From the NCBI GenBank assembly GCA_012845835.1, contig JABAKD010000028.1, forward strand, positions 14,044,648 to 14,108,647: a DNA stretch of 64,000 nucleotides, given 5' to 3'. A model generated the notes under the pieces. It saw nothing but the letters and a program-made list of their open reading frames with translations. It was not told the DNA's origin and ran no database searches. Origin of the DNA: Undaria pinnatifida (Eukaryota; Sar; Phaeophyceae; Laminariales; Alariaceae). Positions within the stretch are counted from its first letter, which is position 1. Every line of letters starts with the position of its first letter. This document shows, one piece after another, positions 9,380 through 22,000 of the stretch. The position numbers were made by a program, and so were the translations under genes.

Positions 9380-10008
9380 CGGCGTCCTGGAAGCGGCAGC
9401 AGAGGAGAGTGGCAACGGGGACGTGGCGTTCTACCTAACGAGAGCAAAAATGGCGAACCAAGACAAACAAACTACGAATGTCCTACAACTTTTGTTTTTC
9501 GCCTGCGCCGGGCTTACAACGCCACTTCACATCCTTGCTGGCAGAGATGTTCAGTGACGCCCTCGTTCATCCATGGTTGAAATACGGGAACCACGTCGAC
9601 GAAACGCCTGGGACAGGCTGGTTGTGCGACTATATGTTGAGATCGACTACCTCGACATATGCTTTGTTATAAGCTGTACAGTACGGGACATAAGACGGCC
9701 ATTTCCAATGCGACATAGACTGGCGAGGCATCCTAGAGTATTCACAAAACTCCTCTTATTATAGCGTACTACGATGCCAAGCTCAAGGCGGAGCGCAAAG
9801 TCCAATCGACTAACAAGTGCATAATCTAAATGTTACCGTCCTCTGCATGTGATGCCTTTCCCCTGTTCTCGTCTTCTCGCTTGTCTAGGCGTGTGCTGCA
9901 TACATATCTATATACCAGGTACATGGTTATATATTTTTTATACTAGCCGTTGTACTTCACAATTTAAACTCAAATCGGGGCGACATTCGCCGTGTCACGG
10001 GAGGCGAT
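9380..10008. promoter_or_regulatory. Upstream region of the transporter gene
   Basis: No recognisable gene. A TATATATTTTTTATA stretch lies near 9930-9945, about 70 bases before the proposed ATG at 10009, and could act as an AT-rich core promoter or part of the 5' UTR. This is positional inference only; no other regulatory motif is recognised. Confidence 0.2.
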
Positions 10009-13000
10009 ATGGCTCCGTTTCCGTATGTGCCCATCGCGGTGATCGTGGCTAGTCTCGTCAGCGACCAAGTTATCCAGATGAGCGTGTTTTCGTACGCGGG
10101 GTTCATGGTGGAAGACTTGGGTGCTGTTGACGACAAGGACAAAGCCGGTGAGACCTCATTGTTGCCATACCTAGGCTTCATCGCAGACAACGTTCGGTTT
10201 ATTATGTTTTTGTTCAAAGGTAAAGTGGGGGAAGAGTTGTGTATCGGATAGTTCCCTTGAGTCGCCTCGTTTGTTGGCGTCGTGGCAAAAAGTGCGTGCT
10301 AGTTCAGCAAACCCCAACGCGCCTCAGAATATCTTGCGTCTCTCGGCAGCTGGTGTCACGGAGGGAGCAAACGTAGCCAATTAAATAAAAAAGTGGAACG
10401 GTTCATGCCTATATATACATGTGTCGTGCCAAAATAACCAAAACTATGCAGGTTCCTACGCGCTGAGTAAAATTATGTAGGTTCCTACGCGCTGAACTGT
10501 AGCGCTAATGGTAAATTCAAGATGAGTTTGAGCCCAACCTCTCGCCGACGTTCGTGCGTTGTACATACGAGGTCAGACGTTGCTCTTGTCGCTGCAGGTA
10601 ACGTCACCGCTAATGCTTCACGTCGTCTGAGGGCAAACATCATAGAAATCTCCACAAAAACACGGCGGAAGCGAGCCCTACAACACGTCGGAGGCTGGTG
10701 ACCCACACGCCCCCCCCCCCCCCCCCCGCCCCAACCCCCCCCCCCGCCCCCAATAATATACTGGTGCCAAAACCGTCAGATTTATCCCCTCCAAAGGATT
10801 TATAGCTTACATGCACAAATTGCCCCCTTCCCCCCCCCCCCCCCCCCCCCCTCCAAACCCGCTCGCTTTTGATCAAAACCAGGCCCCAACGTCCTTCAAA
10901 ACTCCGCCCCACCCCCCACACCGGTTATTCGACTTACAAGATTCACTTGATAAAATGATACATTTCCCTTCACAGCTGTCAGATTTTGTCCCCCTCAGAA
11001 ACGGGTTTATTGTTTCCGCGCACAGACTGACTAAAATCATATTGTTGACCCTGATAGCTACACTGTAGTTGTAAGGGGAGTCGCCGACCTATATCCTTAA
11101 TGAGGACACACAACTCGTAATGCGCGCGATCGGAGTATCACACACAGCTTGCAAAGATGAGTTTCGACGAAATCTTAGATCTCACAGCTGGAGTGTATTT
11201 TAATTTTTATATCATATATGGTTGCGCTGACATGCTGCAGCTCTAGAGTATGTGGAAACCATCTCTTGCTTGATGATGTCTCCCGACGTATACGTTTTAA
11301 AAATGAAACAATTCCATCGCTTCGCTCAACTACTGCAGCTCTGTGGAATCGACTACAACCTCGACAGCCCATGGTGGTTGCATTCTGAAAATGAACCTAT
11401 GAGGGGGGCATCCCAGTCCCAATCGCACTTTCGTCAAAATTTGGTATGGCTTAACACGATATTTGACAAAAACCGCCAGGAACACATCGTTTGCGTTAAA
11501 CCGAAATACGATATACGCCGGTAAAATGTTATAATGTATTCTTTGATAATATGCTGCTTTCTTTGCTTTACCTAGGACTTTGGCAGCTCGTTCCAATTAC
11601 TTATGAATCGAAGTTTCTTATCGTTGCACATTCATACCCTGCACTTGATAGGCCACTCCTTTTGGCATCTGAACGAGTTCGTGGCGGCGTGGATTCGGGG
11701 CTTGTGATGCCGACGCGCTCGATACTTCTCTAGATAATACGGCACGTGATCATCACACACACCTAGCTGTCCGATAGCTCCCCATCGGTGGCTCATCGTC
11801 GTTGTTAGTACTGGGGCCCGTGTCACATAATTCTCCAAGAAAAGGCGGCCGCCGGAGTAGGGGGTGTTAAGTTCATTTTTGTCGAATACGTTCCCCCTGA
11901 AATCTTGACAAAATTCGGGTGTATTTCGGAACTTAATTTCCAAATTCGCCGGCTTTCTGTCACAAATTTGGAATTTAGCAGAAAACAGAATTAATAAACA
12001 CGGAGAACTTAAGAAAGCGTCTTATTTAGCTGGCGTTTGTTTGGAATCCGGCTTGATTCTGCTGTTGATTTAGTTTTTTTTTGCGACACTTGCTTCGATA
12101 AGAATTGCCCTTTCAGTGTAGTTCACTTGGACATCGCAGCAGATTCCGTGCATGGCGGTGTATTCTACCTCCGCGTTGATAATATTTGGGATATAGAAGA
12201 GCCATCAGCTGGACCATGGTGCGGTATATCCCAAGGGTTTGATATACGACGTCCGCCGGCGATGAATTTGGTGGTAGTTATGAACCTGATACAACGAATT
12301 ACCCATCGAGATGGCAGAGTCTAAAGGTGTGATAGCCGTGGTCACCGAGGGCTGCCACGCCACACCTCACCACACCACACCACATCACACCACACCACAC
12401 CACACCACACCACACCACACCACACCACACCACACCACACCACACCACACCACACCACACCACACCACACCACACCACACCACACCACACCACACCACAC
12501 TACTATACACCCCACAGACCACACTACAAGGACGCTGCGAAGTTACGCGACGGCCCTGGTTGCTCTCGAGCCCCCCAAGCCCCCAAAGGCTTAGGCTAGG
12601 ATATTGTCAGGCGTAGGGTCTAGTTCGCCTGGGCCGGCATGCAAGGATGATGTTGACCACAAGCAACGGGCAGGATCGTTGTTCCCGTGCCCGTCCTATT
12701 TTTGGGGGAGAAGATATCTCGGGGGTGTCGTACCGAGCACGAGGCATGACACCGCAGGGGGTGTGGTAATGCAAGGTAACCGGGTGAGGAATCGGGCGGT
12801 CGTTTACGGATTTGTAATCGTCTATCACACCCCCTGTAGTCTACAACAGGGGTGTAATACACACCGTCCCGGGTAGTACACGGCGTCGTATAAGGGAAAC
12901 ACATAACCACCCCAATAAAGCATGACGACAACATGTGCACTAATTACGTATGCGCCAGGTTATTACGCTGGGTTGCTTTCTTCGAGCTACATGATCGGTC

Positions 13001-16000
13001 GCTTGATCTCCTCGCGATTCTGGGGCCTGGCCTCGGACCGCCACGGCAGCCGTTTTGTCATGGCCTTCGGCCTCGTATCATCCGCGGTACTCTCTATTGC
13101 CTTCGGGTTATCAAGAAATTTTGCTTGGGCCTTCGTTTGCAGGTGAGGCATAGCCCGCGTTATGCATCGTGCCACACTAGGCTTGCGTGTTGAGCTGGTT
13201 GATTGGGACGACACCATAAACGCACCCACACGTCGGATCAGCAACATAACCATGATGACGTGTCAAAATTGATCCACGGAGCACAGCACGAAAATATACC
13301 TTCGGCACATTGCTGCATACATCGCCGGCCGGCCACATACTCATCGGTGGTTTCTCTCGAGGTTGAACAGTCTTGCTCCAAGCCAGCTACGAGAAATACA
13401 ATTTAAAGCCTGATGTCGAAGGGATGTGGTATGTCGCACAAGAACCGTGTGCTGTCGGAGGGGCCTGGTGTAGAGGAACAAGTGACGCTGATTCATGTTC
13501 CCCACGGTTTTGTGGTATCCTTCCAGCTTAGCGTTGGACAGTTCCCACGGGTCTTAGCTCCCTGGTCTATATGAATCAATCCCACAGGAACGGCATCTGC
13601 TTGTTGCAGTTAAACAGAATGAAGGAAAGTAGAGGAAAGTGAGGGAAAGTGAAGGAAAGTGAAAGAAAGTAAAGGAAAGTGAGGGAAAGTGAGGGAAAGT
13701 GAAGGAGAGTGAAGCAAAGAGAGGGAAAGTGAGGGAAAGTGAGGGGAGGGAAAGTGAAGGAAAGTGAAGGAACATCCCGAGCGTTAGTACACACAAGTGA
13801 CAACATTTGCGCCTCACAACTCCAGTCCGTTGTCGGCCAATCATTATTATTCTGTTTTTCATCGTGACACGACAATACCGTCGCCGGTTCTGGTCGTTAG
13901 GCCCACGGCACCACCAGCCGTTAGATTGCGTCGCTCGGAAGATACAATTCCAAGACATATTTTGATACGCTGCTTATGTGCCAGATACGTTAACGTCTTG
14001 CTTGAAGGTATGCAAGTCTGGTGGGAATCCAGGCCACACAAAAGATGCATTTGGGAACTTAGATCGGCGCAGGCCTACGGAACAATCAAACAAGATACTG
14101 TGTTGGTACGCGGGAGCACTTGCATCTTCCTGCTTAAACCTTTTTCGTCGTAACTACCTCGTCCCAGGTTTCTAATCGGATTGCTCAACGGCATGAATGT
14201 GGCGTCTAGAAGTCTCGTTGCAGAAGTGTGCGGCCCGGAGCATGAAACCGTAGGCATGGGCTATACAACATGTGAGCTGTCGCGAAGGCATGCTATGCTT
14301 CCATGTTTACGTTATCTGCCGCTAGCATTCCGTCCAACATAACAGTTAGTATTCCGTGGCATGGCAGCGCGACAAAGTTCCGTTGGTCACCGCGAGAAGG
14401 AGGGCTCGGAAGATGAAATAGAGAAGCTTCGCTTTTGTGTTCGCGCACGTCAGGCATGGTGTGGTTTTTAGAGTGGTCTTCGGTATCGTTTCTACCGGTG
14501 GTAGCAAGGTGGTAGGCGGGTGCGTTTCGACACGTTTCTGGTAGGAAAACGATCACAGAACACCACCCCCCTAGAAGCTGCGAGCAACGATACAAACGTT
14601 TGTGCCCGGATAACGTTTGCTTGGAGTGCCTCCGTGAACCTCATTTCGCAGGCGTGGAGGTCCCGGCGGCGGCGCCGAACATTTCCTGTCGAACGCAGCT
14701 GGTGTCGGGGGGGGTACGTGTCGCTATGCTACGGGTCCGAGGATCACGATCTACCGCTCGTCTCGGATAACGAAGCACGCAAAAAAGAGCCCCTAGCGAC
14801 GGCTGTAGCAGCTTTTATCGTGGATCTGATGACAATTCAGTCTCTCGTCGTCCACGATTTCTGATTCACAATGCGCCACGCAGTGAATGCAGCAGTAGTT
14901 TTACTACAGCAGTACAGTGCAGCATAGAAGCCGCTTTTTCGGCCAGTATCCTGACGTTCGTTGTAGCCGTATTCACTTGTTTAATGTCAACATTGTTTTC
15001 TTTCCAGCTCCACACGTGGGAGGTTGTACACTCGGCGACCTTCTGGACATGTCAAGCCGTGGTCGCAGCTGTCCTCCCTTCTATCACTCGTTACGTGCCT
15101 TCGCCTTGATTGCGCATAGGGTTGTGCACTGCCGTTTCTAGCTTTTATGCTCGTCGCATCGCATCGAATGCGCTTACTCGTGCTTTCGCACGTACGTGCT
15201 GGTTGTCAGTTGTTAAGAAAATAGTTCCTTGCGGGGCTCTAAGCCACCACTACCACTACCAATAGCACTACCACTACCACTACCACTACCACTACCACTA
15301 CCACTACCACTACCACTACCACTACCACTACCACTACCACTACCACTACCACTACCGCTACCACTACCACTACCACTACCACTACCACTACCACTACCAC
15401 TACCACTACCACTACCACCTCGATCTCAACATCTCAACTGTTAGGTGCGGCTTACTATTACTAGTATTATTACTATTCAACTACACCGGGCACGCCTACA
15501 CCGCATCCATTGTAGGCGCCACGTTAAAGTGGGCAACCCGTAGGTAAATTAGTGGATAATATGTAGGTGTGTAATCTATAGACATAGCACAAGGTTGTAC
15601 GTTTTTCACTCACTCGCTTCGGCCTTTCGAAACGGCTACCTGTAGCCCTGTCGCAGCCCTGACCACTAATCTACATTGATAATGCGTTGCTCGGCAAAAA
15701 AGAAAATGCGGGCATGTTTTCCAGCCCCTCCAGAGGTAGTAGCTCGGATTTGTGGCGTGTGGCGTGATGGCGGCCGCTACGGCCCTAGCGCTTGCACGAA
15801 TTCGAGGCTTTTAAACTTGGTAGCGGAGGTGTATATGCTAGACAAGATGCAACCGAAAAGACCGCCTTGGGTCACTGAGGACCAAGTCCGACGTAAGCTT
15901 CAGACCAAAAAACGTCGATGTTCACACCGGGCGCTATCAGGCCGAGAACAAAAATATAAGAGTGAGACGACGGATCTGTCAGCTCTTGACAAAATAAACC

Positions 16001-19000
16001 CTTCGAGGCTAGATATATATGTCTTACACCGGGTTATTGTATTGATCGCTCTACACGGATGCTCCTTGGAGCTTGCTCGTGGAGGTCGATACTTCCGTAT
16101 AGCGAGCTAATAACTTCATCGTGGTGTTGTTTGGGAGTATATATGCTGCAACGTACCGACTTCCGGTACGAGGAACTGCTCCATGTACTCTACTCTACTG
16201 TACTGTACTGTACTGTACTGTACTGTGATTACTACAACACACTTTGGACATCAGAATATACCACTCGCATGCCAAGGTTTTTCAGTCGTAGATAGACCGC
16301 GCTCAATGCTGTCTACCATGCGTGCGTATCAGTAATACAGCGTTGTGACTGGACACCGACATCTATTATTAGTACTAGCAAGAGACTACTACGTTGTCGG
16401 ACAGAGACCCGGTAGGCTGTTTGCTACCACTGCTACTGTATTGTAACAGTGGAATGCCGATAATTAGCAGTGTCGTGCACACTGACATTACAGCGCGGAG
16501 CCAAACAAAGTTGAGTTGCAATGCTGGCCGTGGTTTGAAAAACTGACCAGGCAATAGGCAGTTTCAGATTGGTGATTTTTCGGACTTTGAACTTGGACGT
16601 TCAGAAATAGGCTGGGCTCCTCTCATACCAGTTCCGAAATTGATTCTTCGCTCATTGACAGCTACAGCATCGAAACTGCACCGGTGAAGTAGCTGTCGGC
16701 TCCCGGAAAAAAGTTCGCGACTCTAGCGCTCGAAACATTTATCACTACTATTAATACTACAGTGTTGGCCACGCAACTGATCTAACTTCCAGCCGACCTA
16801 AGTTGAAATCTTTTTCGCGAAACATTCAAAACTTGAAGTTTTTGTTTATTGTTTTAGTGCGTTCATGTCTGTACAGGTTCCAGCCTATTCCGTAGGGTAT
16901 TTCGTACTTACCGTCTGCATGACCGCCTCCCAACCTGATGCCAAGTGAAGTATGACTAACGAAGTAACAAAACTGAGCGCGTGCGCACCAATCGTTCCTT
17001 TTCAAAACACTGACGATTAGCATTCCTCCCTCTCTCTCGTCCTCAATGGCGGTGGCATTGCATGATCTCATCACCTCGCCTGTTGTATTTGGCAATATGT
17101 ATCTATTTCTTACAATTAGCGATGTCAGAAAAGGATGGTAACTACATGATTGTACCTATCGATTAAAACATTCCATCTTTCAAAATCCAGGTACCATAAC
17201 AAATTATGAAGCTTCAACACGTTGTTCGAACGCCCCACTTACAATCGAAATCGGCCAGAGAGTAATAAACACTTCTACGCAATTGATACCACGTCATTAT
17301 CTTTTTAGCCATCCATGACGTAGCTTCCATCCACCCCCCCCCCCCCCCTTTCAACGCCACCTCCTTCCCCACCACCCGCACGATCGTCTAGATCTAGCAC
17401 CACGCGTATAACAAGCCCCTACATACATTATTAATACGCGCGATAGGAGTATCACACACCATAATATTTCATCTCACAGCTGGAGCGTATTCTATTTTTT
17501 TGTGACCCAAACCTCTTGAAAACCCTTCCGCCCCCCCTTTGTTTTTGTCTTGCTCAAACGCCCCACCTAAAATATCGAAATCCGCCAGAGTAATAAACAC
17601 TTTCACGCACTGGATATCACCTCATTAACCTTCACAAGCCACTAAAGCCATCCATGCCGCTGCTGCAATGTCCCCCTCCCACCCCGCCCCCACCCCCCCC
17701 ACCACCTCTTCCTTCCCCACCACCCGCATCATCGCCTAGACCTAGCACCACGCGTATAGCAAACCCCTATATCTGTGCGATCTAACGCCCTTTCGCCCCC
17801 CCCCCCCCCCCCACCTCCCCCCCCCCCGTTCCCCACCTCCTCAACCCCCCACCCCCCCACCCCACCCCCACCCCCTCGAACACTCCGCCCTCTACTCACT
17901 GGTTGTACGACTCACAGGATATACATGATAAACTGGTGCATTCTTTCCAAAACCTTCACTTTTATCCCCTTAAATGATGTAAAGTTTCCACGCACAGATT
18001 GAGTTGCCCCGCCCGCCCCCCCCCCCCCCCCCCCCCCCGCCCCTCATGATAAATTAGTGCATTCTTTCCAAAACCGTCGGATTTATCCCCTTGAAGGATT
18101 TGTAGTTTCCACGCACAAGTTGAATTGCCCCCCCCCCCCCCCCCCCTGCTCCCTGTTAATGAAACCAAGGCCCTCACGTCCTTAAAAACTCCGACCTCCC
18201 CTCACCGGTTATTCGACCTGTGGGATTCATTTGATAAACTGATGCATTTCCTTCCACGGCTGTCAGATTTTGCCCCCCTCAGAAACGGGTATTATAGTTT
18301 CCGCGCACAGACTGCCTAACATCACCCTGTTGACCCTGATATCTACACTGTAGTTGCAAGGGGAATCGCCGACCTATATCCTTAATGCGGACACTTAACC
18401 CGTGATACGCGCGATCGGAGTATCACATACAGCTTGCAAAGATGAGTTTCGACAAAAGAAATCGATCACACAGCTGGAGCGTACTTCTTTTTTTTTTAAT
18501 ATATTGGACCAAGATTGCGTCTGCTGAAATTCAAAATTGGAGCATGTGTGTTGTGGATTGGCAGCATGTGTATATACCAGGTACCAGTAAGTTAACTACA
18601 ACTTTTTTAAGTACCTAGACTCTACACACGAATCGCGCCTACACCGAAGACCACAAAACCATGCCCATCACCACCAGCGTCAGGACAGAGCGCGCAGACG
18701 ACTCGGTACAGGTTATTTTCGCCGCATGCTTGCCCTGCTTGGTTTGCCTTTCTGGGCATCGGCCCAAGACAAGTTCTGGTTCGCTACAATCATCGTCCCA
18801 GGGCTTTTGTCCAGTCAAATAAAAAAACCTGTCGGGCGTAAAGATTGATCAGTGCCTTGAACCCCACGTAGGTCTTGGCCTTGGCCGTCTTTCGTGACTG
18901 CTGCTCTTCACGAGCAATAGCCAGGGTCTTTAGGCTGGCGGCTGCAGACCTTCTGCTATGCCGATGAGGTGGCATAGCTGTTGGGTGGGCAGGGCAGCCC

Positions 19001-22000
19001 CTAGGCTTGATTGTGTGACCACGCCCCCTTTCAGGTCAACTCTGATTGTTTGGGAGAGGTGCCTGGACGTCTAAAAAATTCCGGGTAGCTGCTGTAGAAA
19101 TGTTTTTTCAAAACCTGGACGTCTTATCTCATAATTATTATGCAGAAATTGGATGGGACCGTCAAAACCGGTCCACGGGACTGAAGCTCGGTTCTAATTT
19201 TGCGGCGAAAATCATACCAATGTATGCATGTGTTTCCACCTAAGTTAAACATAAAAAATTGAGTGCCCAAAATTCCCCACTACGTGCAAAGTTGATGGTA
19301 GAGTAGTAGCCTTCCCATGAAAGAAAGCCGTACAACGTTTTGACAGACCACGTTGATGCCGTCCTCCTGCCACCCCCTTGCCACCTATGCGGCCATTGCT
19401 GTCGACCACTCACATGATCCACGATATGACCACCAGCTTCCTGGTCGCTTGGAGCGGTGTTTGGGCCTGGAGTCGGGGGCATGCTGGTGAAACCGGCAAA
19501 ACATTACCCTGGCGTCTTCTCACAACTTGGAGTATTCGGGAGGTACTGGATGGAGTACTTGGCTTGATGTAAAGTTGCTGCCGGTTGACAATCTCGAACG
19601 GCGGCGAATGCATGCTGCACTACCACTTAAAGGGGTTTCCACTTAAAGGGGTTTTCTAGTTTTACATTGTGGCATTTATTTTCTCCTCGCAACAATGTCG
19701 GGGGGTTTTACGCTGTGAAGTTGTTGTATTCTCGCTCGCTGTTACTATCGCTGTGAGGCACCTTCACTGCCTGAATGCGGCCGAAATACCCCGCAGGAAT
19801 CCGTACCTTCTTGTCAACCTCCTCGGGGCTGGTTTGGCGCTTCTGTGCTTGCCACTGATGCTTATCTACCTCGACGCCAAGCACGCCGAAAGCAACAGCC
19901 AATCGTGAGTATTGCATAACGCGTAGACGAACCGGGTGTGTGCACCCACGCCTCCTTGATGACGTCATGGTTGAACGCATTAGTTTTCTAGGATATCAGG
20001 ACGGATTTCCACAACGGTGAACGGGGGTGCCATGTATAGCTGTACCAGCTATTATTACCTAGTACCGTCGAATTGCTCGTTACCCCGTTGGCCTCAAACC
20101 TGTGCAAACCCTTCAGTAGCACAAAATTATTGATTTCTGACATGCGTCGGGTGCTTCCCGAAGAACCGGACGGCGTCGGTAAGCGAACAACTTAGAACAT
20201 GTCAAGCACGAATATTCTCAATTAAATGGGCGTTGATCGACGACAGATGGAAACACCGAGCCCAGCTCGTCAAAAAAAATCGGAGGCGGAAGGCGGAAAT
20301 GGCAGGGGCACGATGATAAACAGTGAAATCTCGGTTCAATATTTCCGCTTTATCCGAATGAAGGTGTACCGGGTAAGCGACCTTGGAAGCATACATAATC
20401 ACAGCTATGACCCAGTATACACTTGTTGGGAAACGGGTCTCCAGGTTTGTATGAGGATACGCTGCATGATGGCTCCGACATAGAATCAGGAGTCCTCCGC
20501 CATACCACAACTACGCCCACCACACCGCAGCAACGGCTATCGATTGTTTGCCTGCTGGACAAGGCGAAACATTCACGAATATAATGGGTATAGTTCACTG
20601 CGGGCGGAACACTTGTTTGGGTTCATGAGACGTGCATGCGTATCGCGTTAGGCTTGCTTAGGTTAGATCCACATGTGTATCTGATACCTAGACAATAATT
20701 TCTCTTGAAAGTTGTACATTCGTTGGAGTCATCACACAAACTCTCAAGGCAGGGGTTACACGTTTTGGGTTAACTGATGTTTCTGACCTCCTGATCTTCT
20801 GACGTTCTCATGGCTTCACCGGTTCAGCTCCTCAAGTGCGAAAGTAAGTATCGGTTAGTGTGGAAGTACATTCGCGATCATATTGGTTTTGGACCGGCAC
20901 AGAGACATGTAGCTCAGACTGCGCGAAAGCAACGTAGTATTCGAATCCATGTTTTGGGTGAGATATTGAGCTCCTTATACTAGAAGCTAGATGCTAGATG
21001 CTAGATGCTAGAAGCGCAGAAACGTCTGCTGCGCGCATAGCGCGGGATGACTCGTTTGGATTGGGCTAAGGGGAAGAAGCGAACAGCGGGCGTAGCCGTT
21101 TTCGCCGCAGGATTCCAGGCGGTGATATTAATTCTGCTGGCATATCACCTGACACCGTTCCCACCGCTTGTCTCACCCCGCTCGTGAAAACGCACCACCA
21201 CGTGGTGTTCGTCGTCGTGTTACTTCAGCGGAGGTAGTGGGTACAAATACCAATCTTCCCTGACGAGTGTTAGCTCGGAGGCGGAGGGAAGATACATCGA
21301 TGTTCAGAAGCCGCTCTGGATTAAGCCGTCGGGGGTTCCTCTGACCCCTAGTACAAACGGGTCAGACAATGAAGCCACAACGCTCAGGCCTGCACCGAAA
21401 CATGTCAAGCCGAAAAGCTTACTGGCACAGGAACACATCCGGGTCCTCACGGTCATCACGGCAGTACATGCGGTGCGACTCCACTTCTCGATTTGTCTGG
21501 TGAAAGTAGGGCGCAGTGTGCCAGACACAGGGCGGTTGCCGTAGGGGTCTTGCTTGCTACGTCTCTGGCTATTCTAAAAATTCTGTAAGAGCGTTAAAAT
21601 GTTTGGGGTCTACGTTCTTCGCCGGTGGGTACTATATGTACCTGGTACCTTCTATACGATCAAACATCACCTGTGTTGATTTTTGTCGTGTAACACAGAC
21701 AGTGGTTTGTGGCTCTTAGCAGCCCTGACTCGCCTGCACACACTGCGCCTACCTCTTGTCGCCGAATAGGAATTCTCGTGAACACCAAACGAGCGCCCTT
21801 TTCGTGTCCTTTATTTACGCCGCGAAGGTCTCATTCTCTGGGTTTGACAGTGTAATCAATCTGTGGGCTCTCAGCAGCGCGGCCAGTGGTGGGTTAGAGT
21901 GGTCAAGTCTACACATCGGACAGGTCAGACCGACGAACGTTTCTTAACGAGGCTTTTCTCTACATTGAAATTAGTGCCTTGGTTGTGCGTTGACCGCGCT

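Noticed and set aside
12299-12616. HHTT/VVWC repeat proteins
   Set aside because: Translation of the (CCACA)n microsatellite.
15229-15444. Leu-Pro repeat protein
   Set aside because: Translation of the (CCACTA)n microsatellite, in an intron of the transporter.
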